From positions 1-64,000 of the forward strand of contig DUOB01000076.1 in the NCBI GenBank assembly GCA_012839035.1: 64,000 nt of DNA, given 5' to 3'. Every line of letters begins with the position of its first letter. The first letter of the stretch is position 1. The position numbers were made by a program, and so were the translations under genes. The stretch comes from Propionibacterium sp. Lineage in GTDB: Bacteria > Actinomycetota > Actinomycetes > Propionibacteriales > Propionibacteriaceae. The notes under the pieces were generated by a model, which did no database searches, had not been told where the DNA came from, and worked only from the letters and a program-made list of their open reading frames with translations. This document shows positions 29,594 to 38,740 of this stretch, in pieces.

Positions 29594-31387
29594 GTGTCCA
29601 CTCCCGCGCCCAATCTGATCAATGCCGAACGGCTCACCAAGACCTATGGCACCCGGACGCTCATCGACGAACAGACCCTCGGCCTCGGCCGCGGGGACGT
29701 CATTGGTGTCGTCGGGCGCAACGGTGACGGCAAGTCGACGCTCCTCGGTCTGCTGACCGGACGGGTCGAACCGGATTCCGGACGGATCACGCACACCGGC
29801 GCCGTCTCGATCGGCACCCTCGAGCAGGCGGATGAGTTCCCCCCGACAGCCACCGTGCGGGACGTCATCGTCGGCGGGGAGCCCGACCACGCCTGGGCCT
29901 CCGATCCCGAGAAGCGCGCGGTCGTCGAGCACCTGCTGGCCGAGATCGACCTCGACGCGGAGCTCGGCCGGCTCTCCGGCGGCGAGCGCCGCCGCACCGC
30001 CCTCGTCGCGCTGATGCTGGGCGAGCACGACCTGCTCGTCCTCGATGAGCCCACCAACCACCTTGACGTCGAAGCCGTGGCGTGGCTCGCGGAACACCTC
30101 AACGCCCTGCAGGACCGCAGCATCGCCATGCTCGTCGTGTCCCACGACCGCTGGTTCCTCGATGCCATCTGCACCCGCATCTGGGAGATCCACAGTGGCC
30201 TGGTGGACGCCTACGACGGGGGCTATGCGGCGTACGTCCTCGCCCGGGCCGAACGCGCCCGCCAGGCGGCCGCCAATGAGGCGCGGCGCCAGAACCTCGT
30301 CCGCAAGGAACTCGCATGGCTGCGCCGCGGCGCCCCCGCGCGTACGTCGAAGCCCAAATTCCGCATCGAAGCCGCCAATCGGCTGATCGAGAACGAACCG
30401 CCGCCGCGCGACCGCCTGGAGCTTCAGCAATTCTCGGTGACCCGGCTCGGCAAGGACGTGTTCGACCTGAAGGACATGTCGTACGCGCTGCCCGACGGCC
30501 GCGTGCTGTTCGACCGGCTCAACTGGTCCATCGGGCCCGGCGACCGCATCGGACTCGTCGGCGTCAACGGGGCGGGCAAGACAACGCTGCTCCGGCTGCT
30601 CGCACACGAACTCGACCCCGACAGCGGCACGGTCAAGCAGGGCAAGACCCTGCGCCTCGGGCATCTGTCCCAGGCCGTCACCGAGCTCGACGACGACGAA
30701 CGGGTGCTCGAGTCGGTGAACCGCCTCAAACAGGAGACCAAGCTCGCGACCGGTCGGGAGGCGACCGCCGGGCAGCTCCTGGAGGAGTTCGGATTCACCG
30801 GCGACAAGCTCGTCACGCGCATCGGGGAGCTCTCCGGTGGCGAACGTCGCCGCCTGCAGGTCCTGCGGCTGTTGATGGGCGAACCCAACGTCCTGCTCCT
30901 CGACGAGCCGACCAATGACCTCGACATCGACACCCTGAACGTCATCGAGGACTATCTCGACCGCTGGCCCGGCACGCTCATCGTCGTGTCCCACGATCGG
31001 TACTTCCTGGAACGGGTGTGTGACGTGACGTACGCGCTGATGGGTGACGGAAGCTGCGTACTGCTGCCCGGCGGCGTGGAGCAATATCTGGACCATCGGC
31101 GCAACCGCGTACTCACCGATTCCCCGGCCCGGACCGCACCGGCGGCCGAGCAGGAGGATGCGGGACCGAGTCCGGCGGATACGCGGCGGGCGCGCAAGGA
31201 CATGGCGCGCATCGAGTCCCAGCTCGCGAAGCTCGCCGAACGGATCGACAAGGTGCACGCCGACATGGCCGAGGCTGCGGCGGACTATCAGCGGTTGGCG
31301 GACCTGCAGGTGACCGAGGCCGACCTTGTTGCACAGACCGAGGAACTGGAGCTCGCGTGGCTCGAGGCGGCCGAAGTGGTGGAGTGA
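29594..31387 (+). CDS. ABC-F family ATPase (Uup-like)
   Basis: This 597-residue protein has two ABC ATPase domains without membrane segments. Walker A motifs are GRNGDGKST and GVNGAGKTT; signatures are LSGGERRRTALV and LSGGERRRLQVL; the linker between them is charged. A C-terminal coiled coil (about residues 530-590) resembles Uup. ABC-F proteins act on ribosomes, and Uup-like members are linked to ribosome assembly or rescue. TAGACT at 29579-29584 lies nine bases before the GTG start and there is no Shine-Dalgarno. Antibiotic resistance cannot be inferred. Confidence 0.9.
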   Translation: MSTPAPNLINAERLTKTYGTRTLIDEQTLGLGRGDVIGVVGRNGDGKSTLLGLLTGRVEPDSGRITHTGAVSIGTLEQADEFPPTATVRDVIVGGEPDHAWASDPEKRAVVEHLLAEIDLDAELGRLSGGERRRTALVALMLGEHDLLVLDEPTNHLDVEAVAWLAEHLNALQDRSIAMLVVSHDRWFLDAICTRIWEIHSGLVDAYDGGYAAYVLARAERARQAAANEARRQNLVRKELAWLRRGAPARTSKPKFRIEAANRLIENEPPPRDRLELQQFSVTRLGKDVFDLKDMSYALPDGRVLFDRLNWSIGPGDRIGLVGVNGAGKTTLLRLLAHELDPDSGTVKQGKTLRLGHLSQAVTELDDDERVLESVNRLKQETKLATGREATAGQLLEEFGFTGDKLVTRIGELSGGERRRLQVLRLLMGEPNVLLLDEPTNDLDIDTLNVIEDYLDRWPGTLIVVSHDRYFLERVCDVTYALMGDGSCVLLPGGVEQYLDHRRNRVLTDSPARTAPAAEQEDAGPSPADTRRARKDMARIESQLAKLAERIDKVHADMAEAAADYQRLADLQVTEADLVAQTEELELAWLEAAEVVE

Positions 31388-31408
31388 GTCACGCCGGGGC
31401 TTCGAGTC

Positions 31409-31843
31409 TCAGCGTCGGTTCACCACGACCGTGCCGAGCGTGAGGTCGTGCAGCCCGCGGCGGTGCACGCCGATCACCAGCGCGGGGATGACGAGACAGA
31501 CCATGAACTGCCGCGCGACCGCGCGTACGAACCCGATCTGTTTTCCGTCGAGACGGATGATGCCGATCCGGGTCATCAGCTTGCCGAACGAGCCACCGGA
31601 GACCGCGGTCAGGATGCTCGTCTGGATGAAGAACACCCCGAGAATCGTGAAGGCGCGCCAATCCTGGCCGCGGATCACGTGCTCGACGCCGAAGACGGCC
31701 GAGGCGATGACCATGGAGATCGCCCAGTCGAGGACCAGTGCGGTGATTCGTGATGTCCAGGACGCCAGTGAACCGCGCCCGGTCTCCGGCAGACCAAGGC
31801 CCTGACCGGGCCATTCCTCCGTGCGATTCCCTGACTGTGCCAC
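31409..31843 (-). CDS. RDD family membrane protein
   Basis: This 144-residue protein carries the RDD domain: ITALVLDWAISM in the first helix and GGSFGKLMTRIGIIRLDG after the second, with three to four membrane helices. RDD proteins of unknown function sit next to glnA1 in many Actinobacteria. I chose the GTG at 31843, since TACGCT lies six bases upstream on the minus strand (leaderless arrangement); the frame is open to 31903. It converges on the ABC-F gene and is divergent from glnA1. Confidence 0.83.
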   Translation of the reverse strand: MAQSGNRTEEWPGQGLGLPETGRGSLASWTSRITALVLDWAISMVIASAVFGVEHVIRGQDWRAFTILGVFFIQTSILTAVSGGSFGKLMTRIGIIRLDGKQIGFVRAVARQFMVCLVIPALVIGVHRRGLHDLTLGTVVVNRR

Positions 31844-31911
31844 CCCTGGAGCGTAACCGAGCTCATCCCGCGCGCCCTGCTGCGACCACGGTGGAGGCCT
31901 CATAGGGTGGT

Positions 31912-31949
31912 GTTACATGCCTGAAACAGAGGCGAAAAAACTTGGAAAT
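31912..31949 (+). promoter_or_regulatory. GlnR-type box upstream of glnA1
   Basis: GTTAC-N6-GAAAC-N6-GAAAA-N6-GAAAT occurs with exact six-base spacing throughout. The known GlnR box of Actinobacteria is gTnAc-n6-GaAAc-n6-GtnAC-n6-GAAAc. The first pair is a perfect match; the third element is degenerate. It lies upstream of a TAGGGT -10 candidate (31960-31965) that has no good -35, as expected for an activator-dependent promoter. GlnR itself is not in this window. Confidence 0.7.
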
Positions 31950-32028
31950 GACAGACGTCTAGGGTCGAGACCGTCAACCAATGAGTCAGTGACGAAACCA
32001 GCGCCACGGACCAACCAGTGGAGGAAAG

Positions 32029-33450
32029 ATGTTCCAAGGTCCCGAGGACCTTCAGAAATATCTGAAGGACGAGAGTGTCGAGATGGTCGACATCCGGTTC
32101 TGCGATCTGCCCGGCGTGATGCAGCACTTCACGATCCCGGCACATGCATGCGACGACTCGGTGTTCGAGGAAGGCCTGTCGTTCGACGGCTCCTCGGTGC
32201 GGGGCTTCCAGAAGATTCACGAATCGGACATGAGCCTGCTGCCTGATCCGTCGACGGCCTACCTCGACCCCTATCGCAAGGCCAAGACCCTCTGTCTGAA
32301 CTTCTTCGTGCACGACCCACTGACCCACGAGCCCTACAGCCGCGATCCCCGCAACATCGCGCGCAAGGCCGAGGCCTATCTGCAGTCGACCGGGGTCGGA
32401 GACACTGCGTACTTCGCTTCGGAAGCCGAGTTCTATGTTTTCGACGACGTACGCTTCGAAACGAAACAGAACGCCGGCTATTACCACATCGATTCCGTTG
32501 CAGGCGCCTGGAACACCGGCCGCGAGGAAGAGGGCGGCAACCGGGGCTACAAGGTGAAATACAAGGGCGGCTATTTCCCCGTTGCTCCGACCGACCATTT
32601 CGGTGATCTCCGTGACGAGATCGTGTTGCACATGGAATCCCTGGGCCTCGAGGTGGAACGCGCGCACCATGAGGTCGGCACCGCTGGTCAGGCCGAGATC
32701 AACTGGCGTTTCGACACCCTGTTGAAGGCCGCTGACGACGTGATGAAGTTCAAGTACATCGTCAAGAACACCGCGTGGGAGAACGGTAAGACCGCGACGT
32801 TCATGCCCAAACCGATCTTCGGTGACAACGGGTCGGGAATGCACGTGCATTCGTCGATCTGGGAGAACGGCCAACCGCTGTTCTATGACGAGTCGGGCTA
32901 TGGCGGACTCTCGGACACAGCACGGTGGTATATCGGTGGGTTGCTGCGTCACGCACCGAGCCTCCTCGCCTTCACCAACCCGACCGTGAACTCCTATCAC
33001 CGACTGGTGCCGGGCTTCGAGGCACCCGTGAACCTGGTCTACAGCTCCCGCAACCGCTCGGCCTGCATCCGGATCCCGATCACCGGCAGCAACCCCAAGG
33101 CCAAGCGCGTGGAGTTCCGCTGCCCCGACCCGTCGTCAAACCCCTATCTCGCGTTCGCCGCGATCATGCTCGCGGGCCTGGACGGAATCCAGAACCGCAT
33201 CGAGCCGCCGGAGCCGATCGACAAGGATCTCTATGAGCTGCCGCCGGATGAATACGAGGACATTGCGACCGTCCCGCCGACACTCGACAAGGTGCTCGAC
33301 GAGCTCGAGGAGAACCACGAGTTCCTGCTCGCCGGTGACGTGTTCACCGAGGACCTGATCGAGACCTGGATCGACATCAAGCGCGAAGACATCGACGCCA
33401 TCCGCCTCCGGCCGCACCCCCATGAATTCGAGATGTACTACGACATCTGA
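32029..33450 (+). CDS. glnA1: Glutamine synthetase type I, adenylylated form
   Basis: This 473-residue GSI-beta-type enzyme makes glutamine from glutamate, ammonia and ATP as a dodecamer. It has [16 protein letters not shown], the ATP-binding [23 protein letters not shown] and the adenylylation loop [10 protein letters not shown], where Tyr near residue 400 would be modified by GlnE. Adenylylation control is therefore intact. GGAGGAAAG precedes the ATG. A GlnR-type box lies upstream. In contrast to the second glutamine synthetase here, this one should be the main nitrogen-assimilating enzyme. Confidence 0.97.
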   Translation: MFQGPEDLQKYLKDESVEMVDIRFCDLPGVMQHFTIPAHACDDSVFEEGLSFDGSSVRGFQKIHESDMSLLPDPSTAYLDPYRKAKTLCLNFFVHDPLTHEPYSRDPRNIARKAEAYLQSTGVGDTAYFASEAEFYVFDDVRFETKQNAGYYHIDSVAGAWNTGREEEGGNRGYKVKYKGGYFPVAPTDHFGDLRDEIVLHMESLGLEVERAHHEVGTAGQAEINWRFDTLLKAADDVMKFKYIVKNTAWENGKTATFMPKPIFGDNGSGMHVHSSIWENGQPLFYDESGYGGLSDTARWYIGGLLRHAPSLLAFTNPTVNSYHRLVPGFEAPVNLVYSSRNRSACIRIPITGSNPKAKRVEFRCPDPSSNPYLAFAAIMLAGLDGIQNRIEPPEPIDKDLYELPPDEYEDIATVPPTLDKVLDELEENHEFLLAGDVFTEDLIETWIDIKREDIDAIRLRPHPHEFEMYYDI

Positions 33451-33643
33451 TCTCCGTCGCCACCCTGGCCACCGCCCGGGGGCCGCCATCGCGTCGCCGG
33501 TAGCGGCTCCCGGGGTTGGGCTCGCCCCGCACCAGGATCCGGGTCAACTCGTCACGGCTCCACGATGGCACTGGAGTCCTAGCTTCCCGGGCATTCAAGC
33601 CCGGCCCTCTCGACCAACCCGGCTGAAGATCCGCCGAGCCGTC

Positions 33644-34291
33644 CTATCCGGAACCGGGCGAAGTCCAGGGACCCAGCAGGTTTTCCGCGCCCGACAGATA
33701 GGCCACAAATGCCTTGGTGTGCTTGCGCAGGACCGCTCGCGCACGGGGCTCGTCCTCCTGTGCCAGTTTGAGCAAAAGATGGATCGGCCCCCAGAACCCG
33801 AGCGCGAGATGCTCCCCCTCCCCACTTGCAACGCCGAACATTCGCACGAACAGGGTTTCCTGATAGCGCAGCGGCCGTTGAATGAACCGCTGCCGCAGGA
33901 TCTTGGCAGCATTGGGGTCGCGGAACTGCTCCAACGCCAACATCCGCCGGAGGGCAACGACCGCAGGCTCGTGGAGATAGAAATCGAACAGCTTCTCGGC
34001 AACGTCCGCCAAATGGTCGTGGTCCAGGTCGCGATAGTCGGCAGCCGCACCCACAGGATCGGCGACGTCGAGGTCCAACGCCTGCGCAGCAGCATCGAAG
34101 CGTTCCAAGGCGCGCTCCAAGGCGACATCCCAGAGCTCCTGTTTGCTCTCGAAGAGCTCGTGGGCAGAACTCTCATCGATCCCGACTTCCGCCGCCAGAT
34201 CGCTGATTGATGTTGCTTCGAAACCCGACTCTGTGAAACCCTTCGCAGCCGCGTCAAGCAACTGCTCACGGGTATCCGACGCACGCACCAT
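33644..34291 (-). CDS. TetR family transcriptional regulator
   Basis: This 215-residue protein has the TetR N-terminal helix-turn-helix (TREQLLDAAAKGFTESGFEATSISDLAAEVGIDES) and an all-helical ligand domain. It follows glnA1 and precedes the polysaccharide locus, whose genes point the same way on the minus strand, so it may regulate itself, glnA1 or the locus. Upstream it has a 17-bp perfect tandem repeat and a CTGTC-N7-GACAG palindrome. Ligand and regulon are unknown. Confidence 0.85.
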   Translation of the reverse strand: MVRASDTREQLLDAAAKGFTESGFEATSISDLAAEVGIDESSAHELFESKQELWDVALERALERFDAAAQALDLDVADPVGAAADYRDLDHDHLADVAEKLFDFYLHEPAVVALRRMLALEQFRDPNAAKILRQRFIQRPLRYQETLFVRMFGVASGEGEHLALGFWGPIHLLLKLAQEDEPRARAVLRKHTKAFVAYLSGAENLLGPWTSPGSG

Positions 34292-34306
34292 TGCCCTCCT
34301 GTCGGC

Positions 34307-34323
34307 CTGTCAGTCTAGGACAG
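34307..34323. promoter_or_regulatory. Candidate TetR operator
   Basis: The symmetrical CTGTC-AGTCTAG-GACAG lies 16 bases upstream of the TetR start. It overlaps the first copy of a tandem repeat. Autoregulation is the likely role, by analogy with other TetR proteins. Confidence 0.45.
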
Positions 34324-34348
34324 AAATCAAACTAGGACAGAAATCAAA
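34315..34348. repeat. Perfect 17-bp tandem direct repeat
   Basis: CTAGGACAGAAATCAAA occurs twice with no spacer (34315-34331 and 34332-34348), directly upstream of the TetR gene. It may be a duplicated binding half-site. The rest of the 145-base gap to the next gene shows nothing else. Confidence 0.8.
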
Positions 34349-34436
34349 CGACGGCGACGATCATTTCCCGCCAGCCCGATCAAAGACCGGAATCCCACTC
34401 CCACCGCCCTGGGCCGAGTGTCGAAGTTCCTTGCTG

Positions 34437-35876
34437 TCAGACAGCACCGTAGGTGGAGACCACCGCCCACTCCGGGCCGACGTCGAATCGCATCAACGTG
34501 ATGGTGCCGCCGGGATTGACGCTGAGCTCATCCCCCACCAAGCCAATATTGCCACCAGCTTGCAGGGTGATGGGGCGGTCGCCTGCCCGCAGCACGACCG
34601 TCGTCCCGGGAAAGTGCCGAGAATTGATCGTCCGCACCGCGGTGCTTCCTTCGAGCACGACGGTCGTCGCGGCCCCAATTGAGATCTCCGACCTCGCATC
34701 GACCGTGTGGGACAGACCGACGGTGGTGGATGCATCAGCTCCATAAGAGCCGCTCAGCTTCACCACTGCACCGCTGTCATCGGTTCGCGCCATGTCACCA
34801 TAGGTGCCGATGAACATGTTGCCGTGGCCGACAACAGTCGCCCCCTCGCTGGCATAGATCGAGAACCCCTGCTCGGGGTTGGCGACGGTGGAATTCGCGA
34901 AATGGCCACGGTCGACGCGTCCGATGCCTCCCCGGAAATGCACAGCGTTCGCAAGGCCCTCGAAGTGGCACGTGTCGAAGGAGATCGACTCCGCCTGATC
35001 CACGAAAACTCCGAGCTCGGCCTGTTGAAAGGTAGTGCCGCTGAAAACGTGGGTATGCCCCACCTTCTGGGAGCGATAGCGGGTGTTCCCGGAGATGCTC
35101 GCGTCGTACGCGGTCAGCTGCGGGCAGATCTTCAGATTGACGCCGGGCGACCCGCCCGAGGCAGCACCGAACGCATCAATGCGCCCGCCGCTCCAATGGG
35201 TCTGATTGACCTGCCCCGACATCAGCAGAGCGATCGATTCCGGAGCTTGTGGTTTCCGCTCCAGCACCATGTTGTTGAAGACCAGGAATTGGATCGGATC
35301 GCGAGCGTCTTCCCCGCCACCTTCCAACCACAACTGTGCACCGTCGAAATTGAAGATGCGCATGTGGGAGAAACTCGAATGCCACATGCCCGATGTCTCT
35401 TGGTTTCCACGTTCGGCTCGGGCGCGGAACCCGTGCTGCCCCGGGTTGCCCGCGCCTTCCAAGCCGAGGTGTTCGATGATCACATGCTGCAGGGGTCCTT
35501 GGTCCAGCCTGAGCACTGCGGAATTCTCCGATCCCGGAACGGCATGGATCACCGATTGTTCGGGACCGGTGCCGAGCAGCCGTGATCCATTGCGGAGGAC
35601 AAGTCCGTCAGCTGTGTAGCGACCTTGTGGAATGAACAGCGTCAAGCCCTGCTGATAGGCGTAGTCGATCGCCTCCTGGAATTTGGACGATTCGTCCTGG
35701 TCCCCTCCCGTCACACCGAAATCCTTGACATTGACGACCATGCCCCGAAGGTCATCGACGATGGTGGGAGGTGCCGGAGGTGGCAAGGGGTCCGCATCCC
35801 CCCTGGTGCAAGCACTGAGCCCGATCAGTGCGCCCGCAGTGAGTCCACCTGCGAGTGCGCGACGGCTGATTTGCAT
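34437..35876 (-). CDS. Secreted right-handed beta-helix protein (pectate lyase 3-like), polysaccharide locus
   Basis: This 479-residue protein has a twin-arginine lipoprotein signal (ISRRALAGGLTAGALIGLSAC, lipid Cys near residue 23). The start of a pectate_lyase_3/GH55-type domain follows (VNVKDFGVTGGDQDESSKFQEAIDYA), and then many short beta-helix turns. It is probably anchored outside the membrane and modifies or cleaves the exopolysaccharide made by this operon. The ATG at 35876 has GGAG nine bases upstream; the frame reaches 35891. It is the last gene of a seven-gene minus-strand operon. Catalytic residues cannot be assigned by eye. Confidence 0.75.
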   Translation of the reverse strand: MQISRRALAGGLTAGALIGLSACTRGDADPLPPPAPPTIVDDLRGMVVNVKDFGVTGGDQDESSKFQEAIDYAYQQGLTLFIPQGRYTADGLVLRNGSRLLGTGPEQSVIHAVPGSENSAVLRLDQGPLQHVIIEHLGLEGAGNPGQHGFRARAERGNQETSGMWHSSFSHMRIFNFDGAQLWLEGGGEDARDPIQFLVFNNMVLERKPQAPESIALLMSGQVNQTHWSGGRIDAFGAASGGSPGVNLKICPQLTAYDASISGNTRYRSQKVGHTHVFSGTTFQQAELGVFVDQAESISFDTCHFEGLANAVHFRGGIGRVDRGHFANSTVANPEQGFSIYASEGATVVGHGNMFIGTYGDMARTDDSGAVVKLSGSYGADASTTVGLSHTVDARSEISIGAATTVVLEGSTAVRTINSRHFPGTTVVLRAGDRPITLQAGGNIGLVGDELSVNPGGTITLMRFDVGPEWAVVSTYGAV

Positions 35877-35892
35877 GCTTACCATCTCCATT

Positions 35893-37332
35893 TCAATTCA
35901 GGCTGGCCGGCCTCAGGTCACCGGGCCTTCCACGATTGGATTGCAGGCGACGGAGTTTGCCCACGGGCAACAGTCCCGAGCAGATGCCGATCAGCAGAGC
36001 CAGCGCCGGGAACCCCATGGGGAATCCGAACCCGCCCGCTGTCATCGTGCCGAGAGCCAGCGACGCAGAAGCACCCAGCAGAGCCTGACGACGTGCCAAT
36101 CCCAGCTCCGGGTTCTCCTCCCGGCGGCTTCCCCACACAGCGCGAGCACCGATGTGCAGGAGGAACGCCACATACAGTCCGCACCCGATCACACCGGTCT
36201 TTACGAGATAGTTCACATACCCGTTGTGCAGGAAGGCCGCTTGGTCACGCACGAAGTCATCGCGGGTGGACGCCGTGTCCAGGCCGAGGTCCACTGCCGT
36301 GCCCCACCCATGACCGATCCATTGGGTAAGCCCATTGCCATGGACAAAGACCTCCATGCCCTTCTCCGCCTCGAACGCGCGATAAGTCGCGTTGATATCG
36401 GCAACCGACTGCTGTGATGTGGAGAAGAGCTCGGTCCAGGAATTCATTGTCTTCTCTACGAAACCCTCATAAACGAAGACATAGGCCTCGCGAGAAAAGA
36501 ACTGGATCGAATAGATCGCTGCTGCCAGAACACAGATGCCTGCCAAGCCCACCACGACGGCACGACCGAAGGACGGAATGAGGTTGCGTCCGCGTTTCGC
36601 ATCCAGGCGGGTGGCGGAGAAGGCGATCACAAAGATCAGCAGACTGGCAAGCTGGACCCGGGACAGCGTCAACGTGATGGAAACCAGACAAACCGCGGCG
36701 ACGGCCCACAACACGATCTTGAGACGGCTCTGCCCCATGCCCCGTGTGATCAGATAAACCGCGACGACCGCCGCCACCTGGGCGACTGACCCGCGGCCAG
36801 CCTCCAGCCTCAACACATGCAGATCCTGCACCCCCCGCGAAACCGCGAGGAAGAACTCCCAAATCTGGACCGCCGACACGACACCGCCGACGAGCACCAG
36901 CATCCCCAGCAGAATGCGGGAAATCTCCCAGTGGGTGCTGAAGTAGTAACCCACGATCAACAGCAGCAGATGAGACCCCAGGATCAGCAGATCTCGTTGC
37001 AGATCTCGCAACGCGATGCCCCCACCTGCGCCGGTCGCAAGCGTCAGGACCGCAGACACACTGCCCACCACGAACAGGAGGATCAACCACACAGCACCGG
37101 GCGGAAGATGCTTCTGCGGCACCCGCCACACCCAAGCGATGACGATCGCAGCACAGAACACAGCGAACATGGATGCGACCATGGGTCCTGCGAACTCGCC
37201 CACCAGCAGGGCGGCAGCAATGACCGCCGCAGAGAAGTACCAGCCGAGTGCGACACGTTCGCGCCGGCTGGCGCCGTTGCCATCGAGAGGCTTCCGCTCA
37301 GCCGGCTGGACCATGGTGACGCGTTGGTTCAT
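35893..37332 (-). CDS. O-antigen ligase/polymerase-like membrane protein (Wzy/WaaL superfamily)
   Basis: This 479-residue protein has about 11-12 membrane helices and a large external loop near residues 290-380 containing the family motif HNGYVNYLVKTGVIG. In a locus with a flippase and glycosyltransferases, and without lipopolysaccharide, it is best read as the exopolysaccharide polymerase (Wzy-like). Its ATG overlaps the stop codon of the SGNH hydrolase gene (ATGA). Sequence in this family is poorly conserved, so the split between ligase and polymerase is by context. Confidence 0.8.
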   Translation of the reverse strand: MNQRVTMVQPAERKPLDGNGASRRERVALGWYFSAAVIAAALLVGEFAGPMVASMFAVFCAAIVIAWVWRVPQKHLPPGAVWLILLFVVGSVSAVLTLATGAGGGIALRDLQRDLLILGSHLLLLIVGYYFSTHWEISRILLGMLVLVGGVVSAVQIWEFFLAVSRGVQDLHVLRLEAGRGSVAQVAAVVAVYLITRGMGQSRLKIVLWAVAAVCLVSITLTLSRVQLASLLIFVIAFSATRLDAKRGRNLIPSFGRAVVVGLAGICVLAAAIYSIQFFSREAYVFVYEGFVEKTMNSWTELFSTSQQSVADINATYRAFEAEKGMEVFVHGNGLTQWIGHGWGTAVDLGLDTASTRDDFVRDQAAFLHNGYVNYLVKTGVIGCGLYVAFLLHIGARAVWGSRREENPELGLARRQALLGASASLALGTMTAGGFGFPMGFPALALLIGICSGLLPVGKLRRLQSNRGRPGDLRPASLN

Positions 37333-38063
37333 CCGATTCTCTCCACTTCGACCATGGCCATCAGCCTGTCGGAAATCGCCCGATGCCCAGCGTTGTTGGG
37401 ATGGAAGTCGTCGGAAGGTCCGCTGAAGGTGTCACGGCCGGCAGGCCCCACCATGGTGTCATCCGCGGCCAAGTCGCTCATCCTGTCATAACGGCCGTTG
37501 TGCGCCTCGCACGCGCCGCGGATGACCAAGTCCCACCTGCTGGCCTGCTCGGCCGGACGCCACGTGCCAAGACACACCAAGGCCGCATCCGGGGACGCCG
37601 CACGGACACGATCCAGCAGCTCGCCATAGTCCCGCTGGAACGCCCTGTAGTCCCCGTCATTGAAGTCGTTGGTGCCCAGCTGCACGACATAAATGTCTTG
37701 ATCGTTCGGCAAGTCGGGATTGCCTTCCAGCGTCTGGCGCACGGTTCCGCCGACGATCTTCGTCGCCTGCTCCTCGACCGGTCCACCACTGGCCAAGGCC
37801 TCGGTGGTGCGGGAACGAAACGAGTCGGTTTCCTCCACGGCATGGAGACCCGCTGTCAGCGAGTCACCCAAATAGGTGATGCGGAGGGTCGCGGTGGGTT
37901 CTATCGTGACCGTCAAACGCCCCGGGGTGACGGCCACCGAGGGCTGAGGTCGGGTATTGGGGACCACTGCGTGCAACACGAGTGCAAGCGCGAGCACCGC
38001 AAGCGAGAGCCCGAACAGTCCCCACGTCACCGCGACACGGTGGCCCCTGATCCACTTTTTCAC
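37329..38063 (-). CDS. Membrane-anchored SGNH/GDSL hydrolase
   Basis: This 244-residue protein has one N-terminal membrane helix (residues 12-34) and an SGNH hydrolase domain outside. The blocks are YLGDSLTAG (catalytic Ser), VQLGTNDFND (Asn) and DDFHPNNAGH (Asp-His). It is likely to add or remove acyl groups on the polysaccharide. It starts with GTG overlapping the stop of the acyltransferase gene (GTGA), and its stop overlaps the polymerase start, so it is tightly coupled inside the operon. An acyltransferase and an esterase side by side suggest acetylation control. Confidence 0.85.
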   Translation of the reverse strand: MKKWIRGHRVAVTWGLFGLSLAVLALALVLHAVVPNTRPQPSVAVTPGRLTVTIEPTATLRITYLGDSLTAGLHAVEETDSFRSRTTEALASGGPVEEQATKIVGGTVRQTLEGNPDLPNDQDIYVVQLGTNDFNDGDYRAFQRDYGELLDRVRAASPDAALVCLGTWRPAEQASRWDLVIRGACEAHNGRYDRMSDLAADDTMVGPAGRDTFSGPSDDFHPNNAGHRAISDRLMAMVEVERIG

Positions 38064-38740
38064 GAAACAGCTTTCCTTGACTTGATCAACCGGGCTGGAA
38101 TGCCGCCAATAACCGACATTGGCGGAAAGTCTCCCCGAACAACGCTCCCAGCAGCAATTATCGATCCGTTTCCCACGTGGGATCCGGCCAACAGCGTCAC
38201 ACGGGCGCCGATCCAGACGTTGTCACCGACCACGATCTCCGACTCCTCTGTGCCCTGGAGCCGAATCAGTTCTTCTGTATCACGAGTAACGTGCTCCTGG
38301 GAGTGGCACGTGAGATATGGGCCCACGATCACGTTGTCCCCGAATGTCACGCCACCGCTGCACCCGATGTGAGCATAGTCACCGATGCCGGTGAAGTCGC
38401 CAAGTTGCAGGCCAACCCCGCGCTTGCTCAACTGACTCGTTGTCGTCACGATCACCCGTCGTCCGAGTTTGGCACCGCGTCCCAGGACGACACCGCGGGT
38501 TCCGCTGGCATCCACGATGCTGCCCTCGCCGATGGCGGCCAAGCGCCCCATCCTGAGCCCTGAGGGAAAGCGCACCTGCACGGACGCGCCTCTGAAGCTG
38601 ATCGAGCGCCAGGTGAGGGCCCCCCTGGCCAATTGAGCGCTCCGCCGGGCGTACTCGCCCAGGATGAAAGCTCGCGGCAACGTCGGGTCAGGTGTGTAGT
38701 CACGGCCGGCTGCTCGCACGACCTTCTCAATGAGACTCAT
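38060..38740 (-). CDS. Hexapeptide-repeat acyltransferase (LbH family)
   Basis: This 226-residue protein has left-handed beta-helix hexapeptide repeats (VVLGRGAKLGRRVIV, IGDYAHIGCSGGVTFGDNVIVG, VVGDNVWIGARVTLLAGSHVGNGSIIAAGSVV) ending in GGIPARLIKSR, as in the NodL/CysE/WbbJ acyltransferases. It should O-acetylate a sugar of the exopolysaccharide using acetyl-CoA. The ATG at 38740 has AAGGAAG at good spacing and lies 14 bases inside the end of the flippase gene. The open frame upstream of it overlaps that gene and is not real. Confidence 0.87.
   Translation of the reverse strand: MSLIEKVVRAAGRDYTPDPTLPRAFILGEYARRSAQLARGALTWRSISFRGASVQVRFPSGLRMGRLAAIGEGSIVDASGTRGVVLGRGAKLGRRVIVTTTSQLSKRGVGLQLGDFTGIGDYAHIGCSGGVTFGDNVIVGPYLTCHSQEHVTRDTEELIRLQGTEESEIVVGDNVWIGARVTLLAGSHVGNGSIIAAGSVVRGDFPPMSVIGGIPARLIKSRKAVS

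Noticed and set aside
33451-33643. Small gene or RNA between glnA1 and the TetR gene
   Set aside because: Only a weak 6-bp hairpin (CCGGGC/GCCCGG at 33587-33604) is seen; no start with a ribosome-binding site.
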